NCBI RefSeq assembly: GCF_014650455.1
Contig: NZ_BMUZ01000002.1
Span: 92,125-156,124, forward strand
Reading direction: 5' to 3'
Length of the DNA stretch: 64,000 bases
Source of the DNA: Streptomyces xanthochromogenes
GTDB taxonomy: Bacteria > Actinomycetota > Actinomycetes > Streptomycetales > Streptomycetaceae
Part shown: positions 43,302-51,936 of the stretch, piece by piece
Layout: the number at the start of each line of letters is the position of its first letter
Position numbering within the stretch: position 1 is the first letter of the stretch
Made by a program: the position numbers and the translations under genes
The notes under the pieces: model-generated
Seen by the model: only the letters and a program-made list of their open reading frames with translations
Databases searched by the model: none
What the model was told of the DNA's origin: nothing

Positions 43302-44444
43302 GTGCTTCTGAAAACCTTCGGCTGGTCATTCGTGATCACCGCGATCGGCCTGGCCCTGGCCGTGCTGTACGACGGGTGGACGGCCCTCGGGGTCGTCGCC
43401 ATCCTGGCCGTGCTCGAAATCTCGCTGTCCTTCGACAACGCGGTGGTCAACGCCGGAATCCTGAAGAAGATGAATGCCTTCTGGCAGAAGATCTTCCTCA
43501 CGATCGGTGTCCTCATCGCCGTCTTCGGCATGCGACTCCTCTTCCCCGTCGTCATCGTCGCGATCAGCGCCAAGGTCGGCCCGATCGACGCGGTCGACCT
43601 GGCGCTGAACGACGCCGACCGCTACCAGCAGCTGGTGACCGACGCGCACCCGTCGATCGCCGCCTTCGGTGGCATGTTCCTGTTGATGATCTTCCTCGAC
43701 TTCATCTTCGAGGACCGGGACATCAAGTGGCTGGCCTGGCTGGAGCGCCCGCTGGCCAAGCTGGGCAAGATCGACATGCTGTCCGTCTGCATCGCGATGA
43801 TCGTCCTGCTCGTCGCCTCGATGACCTTCGCGACCCACGCCCACCAGCACGGCGGAGCACACGTCGACAAGGCGCAGACGGTGCTGATCTCCGGCATCGC
43901 CGGCCTCATCACGTACCTGGTCGTCGGCGGCCTCTCCGGCTACTTCGAGAACCGTCTCGAAGAGGACGAGGAGCGCGAGCACGAGGCCGAGGAAGAGGCC
44001 AAGCGCACCGGCAGCAAGGTTTCTGCCGTGGCCATGGCCGGCAAGGCCGCGTTCTTCATGTTCCTCTACCTGGAGGTCCTGGACGCGTCGTTCTCCTTCG
44101 ACGGCGTCATCGGCGCCTTCGCCATCACCAACGACATCGTCCTGATGGCGCTCGGCCTCGGCATCGGCGCGATGTACGTACGGTCGCTCACCGTCTACCT
44201 GGTCCGCCAGGGAACCCTGGACGACTACGTCTACCTGGAGCACGGGGCGCACTACGCGATCGGTGCGCTGGCCGTGATTCTGCTCGTCACCATCCAGTAC
44301 GAGATCAACGAGGTCATCACCGGTCTGGTCGGCGTCGTCCTCATCGCCTGGTCCTTCTTCTCCTCCGTGCGCCGCAACCGGCGTCTGGCGGCGGCCGGCG
44401 GAGACGGTGCGGGCGAACCGGCGGAAGTCGGCTCCGGGGTGTGA
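43302..44444 (+). CDS. DUF475 / TerC-superfamily integral membrane protein
   Basis: Membrane protein of 380 residues with about nine helices. Conserved acidic membrane motifs are LEISLSFDNAVVNAGILKKM and LEVLDASFSFDGVIGAFAIT, the likely metal sites of TerC-like proteins. A large cytoplasmic loop (about 210-245) is highly charged (ENRLEEDEEREHEAEEEAKR). A His-rich outer loop reads THAHQHGGAHVD. I choose GTG 43302 (VLLKTFGWSF), with GGGGAAG upstream; ATG 43290 is in frame. It fits between terD and terA genes as the membrane partner of the Ter system. TerC relatives export manganese or couple metal supply to secretion; the substrate here is untested. Confidence 0.9.
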   Translation: MLLKTFGWSFVITAIGLALAVLYDGWTALGVVAILAVLEISLSFDNAVVNAGILKKMNAFWQKIFLTIGVLIAVFGMRLLFPVVIVAISAKVGPIDAVDLALNDADRYQQLVTDAHPSIAAFGGMFLLMIFLDFIFEDRDIKWLAWLERPLAKLGKIDMLSVCIAMIVLLVASMTFATHAHQHGGAHVDKAQTVLISGIAGLITYLVVGGLSGYFENRLEEDEEREHEAEEEAKRTGSKVSAVAMAGKAAFFMFLYLEVLDASFSFDGVIGAFAITNDIVLMALGLGIGAMYVRSLTVYLVRQGTLDDYVYLEHGAHYAIGALAVILLVTIQYEINEVITGLVGVVLIAWSFFSSVRRNRRLAAAGGDGAGEPAEVGSGV

Positions 44445-44505
44445 CCCCGGTGCTTCCGGAGCGCACGCCCTGGCGCGTGTGATCCGGCCCGGATTGAGGA
44501 ACGCT

Positions 44506-44554
44506 CTCTGCGGGGCGGTCACGAGGCTCGAACCTCGCCGACCGCCCCGCAGAG
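44506..44554 (+). terminator. Terminator between DUF475 and TerA-like genes
   Basis: CTCTGCGGGGCGGTC and GACCGCCCCGCAGAG form a perfect 15-bp stem. The 19-base loop itself contains CGAGG-CTCGAA-CCTCG. It separates the TerA gene from the terD-DUF475 transcript. Confidence 0.8.
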
Positions 44555-44597
44555 CATTGTGTGCGGGGACGGTTCACGGACCTATGGGGTGGGGGCA

Positions 44598-45335
44598 ATG
44601 GCGTTCTGGGACGGCCTGTGGCGAGGCAGGGCCTCACAGTTCGACTCGGGCAGCGCGGCGACCAACACGATCGAGCTGACCCGACGGCACAACACGGTCT
44701 CCCTCGGCAAGCAGGGGGCCAACACCGGCAGCCTGCGGGTCAATCTGTCCTGGCGGATGCGGACCTCCGACTTCGGCGGGAAGTCCGAGCAGAGCGGGCG
44801 GCTGCTGCGCCATCCGCTGCAGTTCTTCAAGCCGGAGATGGTCCAGGGGCACACCCAGTCCATGGTCAACGTCGACCTGGACCTCGGCTGTCTCTACGAG
44901 CTCCAGGACGGCACCAAGGGCGTGGTCCAGCCGCTCGGCAACTTCTTCGGCGCCACCAACAAGGCGCCCTATGTGGAGTGCAGCGGCGACGACCGGTTCG
45001 GCTCGGCCTCGGGCGAGACGATCTTCGTCAACCTGGATCACCGCGACGAGATAAAGCGGCTGCTGGTCTTCGTCTACATCTACGACCAGACCCCGGCCTT
45101 CGACCGCACCCACGCCAAGGTGACGCTCTACCCGAGCAACGGCCCGCGCATCGAGATCGAGCTGGACGAGCGCGCCCCCGAGGCCCGCTCCTGCGCGGTG
45201 GTCTCCATCGAGAACGTCAAGGGCGACATGGTGGTGCGGCGCGAGGTGAAGTTCGTCTACGGCTTCCAGGCCGAGCTGGACCGGCTGTACGGCTGGGGGC
45301 TCCAGTGGGGCCGCGGCTACAAGACCAAGGCCTGA
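44598..45335 (+). CDS. TerA-like TerD-superfamily protein
   Basis: Cytoplasmic protein of 245 residues of the tellurium-resistance TerA group. The TerD-type core is present but diverged: VNVDLDLGCLYELQDGTKGV near 100-120 (with the DLDLG motif), GETIFVNLDHRDEIKRLLVF, and KVTLYPSNGPRIEIELDERA. The C-terminus FQAELDRLYGWGLQWGRGYK is typical. An N-terminal extension (MAFWDGLWRGRASQFDSGSA) precedes it. GGGGTGGGGGC lies before ATG 44598. It follows the two TerD genes and the DUF475 gene, and converges with the tailed TerD gene (15 bp between stops). Confidence 0.9.
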   Translation: MAFWDGLWRGRASQFDSGSAATNTIELTRRHNTVSLGKQGANTGSLRVNLSWRMRTSDFGGKSEQSGRLLRHPLQFFKPEMVQGHTQSMVNVDLDLGCLYELQDGTKGVVQPLGNFFGATNKAPYVECSGDDRFGSASGETIFVNLDHRDEIKRLLVFVYIYDQTPAFDRTHAKVTLYPSNGPRIEIELDERAPEARSCAVVSIENVKGDMVVRREVKFVYGFQAELDRLYGWGLQWGRGYKTKA

Positions 45336-45350
45336 GCCGCGCCCCCCGGC

Positions 45351-46154
45351 CTACGGACGGATGAACTGCGGCCCCATCGGCGGCAGCACGAACGCGGGAT
45401 CGGGCGCCGGGGCCGGCTGGGGGTAGCCGTACGCGGGCTGCGGCGAGGCCGGCTGCGGATAGCCGTAGGACGGCTGCACGGCCGGCGGGTGCGCCGGGGG
45501 AGCGGGATGCGGGTAGCCGTACGCGGGCTGGGCCATGTGCCGCGGCAGCGGCTGGGGCACGGATGAGACGCTGGGGGTGCTCGGCGCGCTGTCGGCGCCG
45601 TCGGGGCCCTCGCCGTCGTCCACCGAGATGCCGTACTCGGTGGCCAGGCCCACCAGGCCGGTCGGATAGCCCTGGCCCACCGCGCGGAACTTCCAGCCGT
45701 CGCCGCGGCGGTACAGCTCACCGCAGATGATCGCCGTCTCCTCGCCGGTCTCCGGCTTCACGTCGAACAGGGCGACCGGCTCGGCCCCCGACACCGCCGC
45801 GTCGAAGAGCAGGATGCGCAGGTCGCGCACCGCCCGGAAGGTCGCGCCGTCCGACGAGGCGGTGATCAGGACCCGGTCGACGGAACGGTCGAGCGCGGCC
45901 AGATCGGCCTCGACGGTGTCGGTGAGCCCCTCCGCGACACGCTTCTTGGGCAGCCTGCGCACCAGGCCCGAGGGGTGGCGCGGCTGGTTGTAGAAGACGA
46001 AGTCCTCGTCCGAACGCACCCGGCCGTCGGCACCGAGCAGCAGCGCCGAGGCGTCCACGTCCGGGACGTCGGCGCCCGGCGACCAGCGGAGCACGGCCCG
46101 TACGGCCGGAGCCTCCAGCGGGACGTTCGATCCCTTCAGCATCGCGTGCGTCAT
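45351..46154 (-). CDS. TerD-domain protein with Pro/Tyr/Gly-rich C-terminal tail
   Basis: Protein of 267 residues. The N-terminal 180 residues form a diverged TerD domain ([56 protein letters not shown] replaced by [20 protein letters not shown]), and the Ca2+-site motif after EGL is reduced, so binding may differ. The tail has four PAYGYPxP-like repeats, an intrinsically disordered, low-complexity region likely to mediate assembly or interaction. ATG 46154 follows AGGA at 8 bases; ATG 46163 is in frame. It is divergent from the aldolase gene and convergent with terA. Confidence 0.88.
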   Translation of the reverse strand: MTHAMLKGSNVPLEAPAVRAVLRWSPGADVPDVDASALLLGADGRVRSDEDFVFYNQPRHPSGLVRRLPKKRVAEGLTDTVEADLAALDRSVDRVLITASSDGATFRAVRDLRILLFDAAVSGAEPVALFDVKPETGEETAIICGELYRRGDGWKFRAVGQGYPTGLVGLATEYGISVDDGEGPDGADSAPSTPSVSSVPQPLPRHMAQPAYGYPHPAPPAHPPAVQPSYGYPQPASPQPAYGYPQPAPAPDPAFVLPPMGPQFIRP

Positions 46155-46291
46155 GCCCGTCATCCTGCCTTCCCGCAGGGCCCCCGGACAACGCGGGGCC
46201 CGGCCGGGTACGCCCCGCGGCGTAGCCGCCGACCACGTACGGGGCGGTTGATGCAGACGAGTTACCTGAACTTCACGCACTTGGGGAACTC

Positions 46292-46319
46292 TTGACACGT
46301 GTTCCTACGTACTATTACC
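46292..46319 (+). promoter_or_regulatory. Sigma-70-like promoter of the Ter enzyme module
   Basis: TTGACA (46292) and TATTAC (46314) with a 16-bp spacer lie 45-70 bp before the aldolase start. The -35 is a perfect consensus, unusual for this genome. Confidence 0.65.
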
Positions 46320-46363
46320 GGCCACCCAAATTCTCGGCCGTCCTGGCAGTACGGGAGATATGT

Positions 46364-47527
46364 ATGCGGCATTTCGGGCACCTCCCGCCGGCTGCGCGGA
46401 AGAGCCTCTTTCATCAGGAGCCCTGCGAGTTCACCGCGGGCTCGTCCCCGCGCGTGCTCTCGGCCGCGCTCGGCGCCACGCTCTACAGCCCGGCGACCCG
46501 CCCCGCGCTCGCCGACGACGTCCTGAAACAGGCCCGCAGGGGTGTCGTGTCCATGGTGCTCTGCCTGGAGGACTCGATAGACGACGCCGAGGTGGTGGCC
46601 GCCGAGGCCAATCTGGTGCGCCAGTTCGCCGACCTCGACGCCCGCGGCGAAGAGGTCCCGCTGCTCTTCGTCCGGGTCCGCGAGCCCCTCCAGATACCCG
46701 ACCTGGTGCAGCGCCTCGGCGCCTCGGCCCGCCTGCTGTGCGGCTTCGTCCTGCCGAAGTTCACCGAGGACCGCGGGATCGGCTTCCTGGAGGCGCTCAC
46801 CGCCGCCGAGTCCGCGAGCGGCCGCCGGCTCTTCGCGATGCCCGTCCTGGAATCGCCCGAACTGCTCCACCTGGAGACCCGCGCCGAGACCCTGGCCGGA
46901 ATTGCTCGTACGGTGGAGAAGTACCGCGAGCGCGTCCTCGCCCTGCGCCTCGGCGTCACCGACTTCTGCTCCGGCTACGGACTGCGCCGCTCGCCCGACA
47001 TGACCGCCTACGACGTCCAGATCGTGGCCGGCGTCATCGGAGACGTGGTGAACGTGCTCGGCCGGGCCGACGGCAGCGGCTTCACCATCACGGGCCCGGT
47101 GTGGGAGTACTTCCGGCTCCAGGAGCGGATGTTCAAGCCCCAGCTGCGCCGCAGCCCCTTCCTGGAGGGCCGCGCCGAGGAGCTGCGCACCGCGCTGATC
47201 GAGCACGACCTGGACGGCCTGCTCCGCGAGATCGAGCTCGACCGCGCCAACGGCCTCCTCGGCAAGACCTGCATCCACCCCTCGCACGTGGTGCCCGTGC
47301 ACGCCCTGTCGGTGGTCAGTCACGAGGAGTTCACCGACGCGGCGGACATCCTGCGGCCCGAACGGGGCGGCGGGGGTGTGCTGCGCTCGGCATACACGAA
47401 CAAGATGAACGAGGTGAAGCCGCACCGGGCCTGGGCCGAGCGGACCCTGCTGCGCGCCGAGGTGTTCGGCGTCGCCGCCGAGGACGTCGGCTTCGTCGAC
47501 CTCCTGACGGCCGGCCTGACGCTCTGA
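46364..47527 (+). CDS. HpcH/HpaI aldolase / citrate lyase-like protein of the Ter module
   Basis: TIM-barrel protein of 387 residues in the citrate-lyase beta/HpcH-HpaI superfamily. It has LGATLYSPATRPALADDVLK, a metal-binding stretch VSMVLCLEDSIDDAEV, LLFVRVREPLQ, GFVLPKFTEDRG, and KTCIHPSHVVPVHALSVVSH at the end. Reactions in this superfamily form or break C-C bonds with oxaloacetate- or acetyl-CoA-like substrates. Its place in a Ter enzyme cluster with phosphoribosyltransferases suggests it makes or attaches a small carbon unit to a ribosyl-type metabolite. GGGAGA lies upstream of ATG 46364. Natural substrate unknown. Confidence 0.88.
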   Translation: MRHFGHLPPAARKSLFHQEPCEFTAGSSPRVLSAALGATLYSPATRPALADDVLKQARRGVVSMVLCLEDSIDDAEVVAAEANLVRQFADLDARGEEVPLLFVRVREPLQIPDLVQRLGASARLLCGFVLPKFTEDRGIGFLEALTAAESASGRRLFAMPVLESPELLHLETRAETLAGIARTVEKYRERVLALRLGVTDFCSGYGLRRSPDMTAYDVQIVAGVIGDVVNVLGRADGSGFTITGPVWEYFRLQERMFKPQLRRSPFLEGRAEELRTALIEHDLDGLLREIELDRANGLLGKTCIHPSHVVPVHALSVVSHEEFTDAADILRPERGGGGVLRSAYTNKMNEVKPHRAWAERTLLRAEVFGVAAEDVGFVDLLTAGLTL

Positions 47528-47589
47528 CGCACCGGACGGACCAGCAGCCGGCCCGGCCGGCTGACGCACCAACAGAAGGACACAGCAAC

Positions 47590-50037
47590 GTGGTTGAGTG
47601 GTCGGGAACGTGGGTCGCCGAGCGGCTCGGAGTCGAGCTCGTCGGGGACGAACGGCTGAGCGCCCTGCTCGGCCTCGCCCTGCGCCGCAACCCGAAGCGG
47701 GCCCATCTGCTCGTCTCCAACGTCCTGGGCAAGCACGTGCCGCAGCTTCCCTCGCTGGTGTGGGGGACCGGATACGAACTGGGCGTACGGGTGCGGGAGT
47801 TGCTCGGGGACGAGGTGGCCGCGCGGGCCGTGGTGCTCGGGTACGCCGAGACCGCGACCGGGCTCGGCCACTCGGTCGCCGACGGCCTGGCCCTCGCCCC
47901 GTATCTGCACTCCACCCGCCGCCCGGTCCCGGGCGTGGCCACGGCCGGCGGCTTCGAGGAGTCCCACTCCCACGCCACCTCCCACCTGCTGCTCCCCGAG
48001 GACCCCCAACTCCTCGCGGGGCAGGGACCCTTGGTCCTGGTCGACGACGAGTTCTCCACCGGGAACACGGTCCTCAACACCATCCGCGACCTGCACGCGC
48101 GCCATCCCCGCGACCACTACGTGATCGTCGCCCTCGTCGACATGCGCTCTCCGCGCGACCGCGACCGGCTCACCGCCTTCGCGGCGGACATCGGCGCCCG
48201 CGTCGACCTGATCGCTTCGGCCTCGGGCACGGTACGGCTGCCGGAAGGGGTGCTCGAGAAGGGGCGGGCGCTGGTGGAGGAGCACGAGGTGCCCAACCAG
48301 GGCCATCTGCCCGGTGAGAGCGGCGCTCAGTCCTCGGGCCGCGCACACCGCGTCGCCCTCCGCTGGCCCGCAGGCCTGCCCGACGGCGGGCGGCACGGGT
48401 TCACCCCGGCCCACCGGGCCGCCCTGGAGGCGGCGCTGCCGGACATGGCGGGCAGCCTTGCCGAGGCGCTCGGGGCCGGTGCCGGTGCCAGTGCCGGTAC
48501 CGGGGCTCCGCGCCGCGTGCTCGTCCTCGGCTTCGAGGAGCTGATGTACGCGCCGCTGCGTCTGGCCGTCGCCCTCGAAGAGCGCGGCGGCGCCGAGGTG
48601 CGCTACTCCACCACCACCCGCTCGCCCGTGCTCGCCCTCGACGACCCCGGGTACGCCATCCGTACCAGGCTCGCCTTCCCCGCCCACGACGACCCGGCCG
48701 ACGGCCCCGGCGAGCGGTACGCGTACAACGTCGCGGGCGGCGGCTTCGACGCGGTCGTGGCCGTCGTCGACTCGGCCGCCGACACCCCCCAACTGCACGC
48801 CGCCGACGGCCTGTTGGCCCAGCTCGCCGCCCACATCCCGCACGTCGTGCTCGCCGTGCTGCCCTCGTACGTACCCGAAGGTTCCCCCATGCCCGAGCCG
48901 CTGCGCGGTCCCGCCTTCTCCTCCTACGCCCCCGACGAGGTGGGCTGGCTGCTCAAGGACCTGTCCGGGGTCGAGCTCGAAGCCCCCACCGAGGAGCGCG
49001 AGGAGGCCATCCAGAGCGGCGGCGCGCACTACGCGGAGTCGCTGCCGGTCGAATACCAGCCGAGCCCCCAGTACCAGGAGCTGTTCCGCGTCGCGCTCGA
49101 CGCCTCGGCCGACCGGATCGCGCGGGCCGTCGGCGTGGTCACCGAGACGGTCCTGGCCGAGCGCTCACCCCGCCCGGTGCTCGTCTCGCTGGCCCGCGCG
49201 GGCACGCCCGTCGGCGTCCTGATGCGGCGCTGGGCCCGGCACCGGCACGGCCTGGACCTGCCGCACTACGCGGTGTCCATCGTGCGCGGGCGGGGCATCG
49301 ACCCCAACGCGCTGCGCTGGCTCGCCGCCCACCACGACCCCGCCGACGTCGTGTTCGTCGACGGCTGGACCGGCAAGGGCGCCATCACCCGCGAACTGGC
49401 CGCCGCGCTAGGTGAGTTCCCCGAGTTCGCGGGGTTCGACCCGGAGATCGCCGTGCTCGCCGACCCCGGCTCCTGCGTGCGCACCTACGGCACCCGCGAG
49501 GACTTCCTGATCCCGTCTGCCTGCCTCAACTCCACGGTCTCCGGGCTGATTTCGCGTACCGTGCTGCGCCAGGACCTGATCGGTCCGGGCGACTTCCACG
49601 GCGCCAAGTTCTACCGCGAGCTGGCCGGCGCCGATGTGTCGGGCGCCTTCCTCGACACGGTCGCCGCCCGCTTCGACGCGGTCGCCGACGAGGTGGACCG
49701 CGAGGCCAAGGCGCTGCGCGACACCGACCGCACCCCGAGCTGGGAGGGCTGGGCGGCCGTCGAGCGGATCAGCGAGGAGTACGGCATCCACGACGTCAAC
49801 CTGGTCAAGCCCGGCGTCGGCGAGACCACCCGGGTGCTGCTGCGCCGGGTCCCCTGGAAGATCCTCGCCGGACGCGGCGCCGGGGCCGACCTCGACCACG
49901 TCAGGCTGCTCGCCGAGCAGCGGGGAGTGCCCGTCGAGGAGGTGGACGGCCTGCCGTACAGCTGCGTCGGCCTGATCCACCCCCAGTACACCCGGGGCGC
50001 CACCGGCGCCGACGGCAAGGCGGTGGCCGCCAAGTGA
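47590..50037 (+). CDS. Double phosphoribosyltransferase-TRSP-PELOTA fusion protein
   Basis: Protein of 815 residues with two catalytic halves. Residues 1-250 are a PRTase_2 domain with the PRPP motif LVLVDDEFSTGNTVLNTI (148-165) and the N-terminal GYAETATGLGHSVAD. Residues 265-400 are a TRSP domain. Residues 425-700 are a PRTase_1 domain (formerly named StiP), with SSYAPDEVGWLLKDL, IQSGGAHYAESLPVEYQPSP and FVDGWTGKGAITREL. The C-terminus (735-800) is a PELOTA_1 RNA-binding domain ending in GLPYSCVGLIHPQYT. Elsewhere the two halves are usually separate neighbouring genes. GTG 47590 follows AGAAGG; the stop overlaps the HAD start by 4 bp (GTGA). Confidence 0.88.
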   Translation: MVEWSGTWVAERLGVELVGDERLSALLGLALRRNPKRAHLLVSNVLGKHVPQLPSLVWGTGYELGVRVRELLGDEVAARAVVLGYAETATGLGHSVADGLALAPYLHSTRRPVPGVATAGGFEESHSHATSHLLLPEDPQLLAGQGPLVLVDDEFSTGNTVLNTIRDLHARHPRDHYVIVALVDMRSPRDRDRLTAFAADIGARVDLIASASGTVRLPEGVLEKGRALVEEHEVPNQGHLPGESGAQSSGRAHRVALRWPAGLPDGGRHGFTPAHRAALEAALPDMAGSLAEALGAGAGASAGTGAPRRVLVLGFEELMYAPLRLAVALEERGGAEVRYSTTTRSPVLALDDPGYAIRTRLAFPAHDDPADGPGERYAYNVAGGGFDAVVAVVDSAADTPQLHAADGLLAQLAAHIPHVVLAVLPSYVPEGSPMPEPLRGPAFSSYAPDEVGWLLKDLSGVELEAPTEEREEAIQSGGAHYAESLPVEYQPSPQYQELFRVALDASADRIARAVGVVTETVLAERSPRPVLVSLARAGTPVGVLMRRWARHRHGLDLPHYAVSIVRGRGIDPNALRWLAAHHDPADVVFVDGWTGKGAITRELAAALGEFPEFAGFDPEIAVLADPGSCVRTYGTREDFLIPSACLNSTVSGLISRTVLRQDLIGPGDFHGAKFYRELAGADVSGAFLDTVAARFDAVADEVDREAKALRDTDRTPSWEGWAAVERISEEYGIHDVNLVKPGVGETTRVLLRRVPWKILAGRGAGADLDHVRLLAEQRGVPVEEVDGLPYSCVGLIHPQYTRGATGADGKAVAAK

Positions 50038-50849
50038 GCACCCCGCCCGTCCTGGTCGCCAGCGACCTCGACCGCACCCTGATCTACTCGGCCGCCGCCC
50101 TCGCCCTCACCATGCCCGACCACCGGGCACCGCGCCTCCTGTGCGTCGAGGTGCACGAGCACAAGCCCCTCTCGTACGTCACCGAACACGCGGCCCGGCT
50201 GCTCGCCGAGCTGAAGTCCGCGACCGTGTTCGTGCCCACCACGACCCGTACGCGCAAGCAGTACCAGCGCATCCAACTCCCGGGCGGACCCTCGCGGTTC
50301 GCGATCTGCGCCAACGGCGGGCACCTGCTCGTGGACGGGGTGTCCGACCAGGACTGGGCGCGTTCGGTGACCGACCGGATCGCCGCCGAGTGCGCCTCCC
50401 TCGACGAGGTACGGGCCCATCTGCGGGCCGTCGCGGACCCCGCGTGGCTGCGCAAGGAGCGGATCGCCGAGGACCTCTTCGCCTACCTCGTGGTCGAGCG
50501 GGAGCTGCTGCCCGAGGGGTGGGTCAAGGAGCTCGCGCTCTGGGCCGAGCCGCGCGGCTGGACCGTCTCCCTCCAGGGTCGCAAGATCTACGCCGTGCCG
50601 AAACCGCTCACCAAGAGCGCGGCGGTCCGCGAGGTCGCCCGCCGCACCGGGGCCGAACTCACCCTGGCCGCCGGGGACTCGCTCCTCGACGCGGACCTGC
50701 TGCTCGCCGCCGACCAGGGCTGGCGCCCGGGCCACGGCGAGCTCGCCGAGGCCGGCTGGCAGGCGCCGTGCACCGAGGCGCTGGCCGAGCGCGGGGTGCT
50801 CGCGGGCGAGGAGATCCTGCGCCGCTTCCTGGCCCGTGCGGCGTCCTGA
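50034..50849 (+). CDS. HAD family phosphatase of the Ter module
   Basis: Haloacid-dehalogenase phosphohydrolase of 271 residues, Cof-like. Motif I is SDLDRTLIYS with Asp11 and Asp13, motif II is FVPTTTRTRKQYQ, Lys follows in KPLTKSAAVREVA and motif IV is TLAAGDSLLDADLL. A C2-type cap domain lies in the middle. The GTG 50034 start overlaps the stop of the PRTase gene, so translation is coupled. It would dephosphorylate the ribosyl-phosphate product of the upstream enzymes; that role is inferred from context. Confidence 0.92.
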   Translation: MSTPPVLVASDLDRTLIYSAAALALTMPDHRAPRLLCVEVHEHKPLSYVTEHAARLLAELKSATVFVPTTTRTRKQYQRIQLPGGPSRFAICANGGHLLVDGVSDQDWARSVTDRIAAECASLDEVRAHLRAVADPAWLRKERIAEDLFAYLVVERELLPEGWVKELALWAEPRGWTVSLQGRKIYAVPKPLTKSAAVREVARRTGAELTLAAGDSLLDADLLLAADQGWRPGHGELAEAGWQAPCTEALAERGVLAGEEILRRFLARAAS

Positions 50850-50890
50850 GGGGCATGCCGCAGCGGTGCGGTATTGGGTACGGTCGCCGC

Positions 50891-51550
50891 ATGACCAAGG
50901 GAAACAGCACCAAAATCACCGATGAGCTGTACGCCTACATGCTGGCCCACAACCCGCCGCTGGACGCGGTGCAGCGGGAACTGGTGGAGACCACGTACGC
51001 CCGGCTGCCGGACCACGCGGGCATGCAGTCGGCCGAGGAGCAGGCCCCGATCCTCGCCTTCCTGGTACGCCTGGTGAACGCCCGCCATGTCGTCGAGGTC
51101 GGCACCTTCACCGGGTTCTCGGCGCTGGCCATGGCGCAGGCGCTGCCGGCGGACGGGAAGCTGATCGCCTGCGACGTCTCCGAGGAGTGGACGGCGTACG
51201 GCGAGGAGGCCTGGGCGAAGGCGGGGGTCGCGGACCGCATCGAACTGCGGATCGCGCCCGCGCTCGACACGCTGCGGGCGATGCCGGCCGAGCCGCACAT
51301 CGACTTCGCGTACCTCGACGCCGACAAGGACAACTACATCGCGTACTGGGAGGAGTTGGTGCCCCGGCTGCGGCCCGGGGGCCTCATCGCCGCGGACAAC
51401 GTGCTGTTCCACGGGCGGGTCGTGGACCCCGGGGCGACGGGGGCGCCGGCGGCCATCCGGGCGTTCAACGAGCACGTCGTCGCGGACGAGCGGATGGACA
51501 GCGTCCTGCTGACCGTCGCGGACGGCCTGACGCTGTCCCGGCGCCGCTAG
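50891..51550 (+). CDS. O-methyltransferase, family 3 (CCoAOMT-like)
   Basis: SAM-dependent methyltransferase of 219 residues. The SAM site is VVEVGTFTGFSALAMAQALP, with motif II DFAYLDADKDNYIAYWEELV and GGLIAADNVLFHGRVVDP. The Asp residues of the divalent metal site (DADKDN and DNVL) are intact. These enzymes methylate catechol-type substrates; the natural one is unknown. It starts 41 bp after the HAD gene, so cotranscription with the Ter module is possible but its place in that pathway is uncertain. Confidence 0.9.
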   Translation: MTKGNSTKITDELYAYMLAHNPPLDAVQRELVETTYARLPDHAGMQSAEEQAPILAFLVRLVNARHVVEVGTFTGFSALAMAQALPADGKLIACDVSEEWTAYGEEAWAKAGVADRIELRIAPALDTLRAMPAEPHIDFAYLDADKDNYIAYWEELVPRLRPGGLIAADNVLFHGRVVDPGATGAPAAIRAFNEHVVADERMDSVLLTVADGLTLSRRR

Positions 51551-51605
51551 GTTCCGCCGAGGTGGCCGTCCTTGGGCGCGCGACGCTTTCCGGCAGCGGA
51601 ACGGG

Positions 51606-51821
51606 CTAGCCGCAGCAGCCCCCTCCGCAGCAACCGCCGCCGCCCCCGGAGGGCGCCGCCGGGCCGGACTTGGCGGAGCCGCCCACGGCGACGGCGGAGA
51701 GCAGCTTCACCGTGTCGTCGTGGCCCACCGGGCACACCGCGGGGGCGGCGGACTCGGCCATCGGGCGGCTGAGTTCGAACGTGTCGCCGCAGGAGCGGCA
51801 GCGGTACTCGTAGCGAGGCAT
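51606..51821 (-). CDS. FmdB family zinc-ribbon protein with CC-Gly tail
   Basis: Small protein of 71 residues. The FmdB zinc ribbon has MPRYEYRCRSCGDTFELSRP (C8-x2-C11) and a second pair weakened to C30PVGH. The C-terminal tail is Gly/Ala-rich and ends GGGGCCGGGCCG, four Cys in CC pairs. FmdB proteins are predicted regulators of amide metabolism, but many are unassigned. The Cys tail is unusual and may bind another metal or form disulfides. ATG 51821 has GGTGGAC nearby. It is divergent from nothing close. Confidence 0.82.
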   Translation of the reverse strand: MPRYEYRCRSCGDTFELSRPMAESAAPAVCPVGHDDTVKLLSAVAVGGSAKSGPAAPSGGGGGCCGGGCCG

Positions 51822-51936
51822 GGGTCCAGACTAGGGGAGACCTGGGGCCGGGGGTCCGTCCACCTCCGGCCCCAGGGGCGGGCCTCCGGGCCGGGCCACC
51901 GCCGTGGACCGCCCCGGAGGGGTTCGAGGGGCGCGC

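Noticed and set aside
46360-47589. N-terminal extension of the PRTase frame through the aldolase gene
   Set aside because: The first 410 codons are out of frame with the real aldolase and Arg/Pro-rich. The homology and ribosome binding site begin at GTG 47590.
47590-50037. Cysteine protease StiP annotation for the PRTase fusion
   Set aside because: The second half fits a phosphoribosyltransferase fold, and no clear protease triad is visible.
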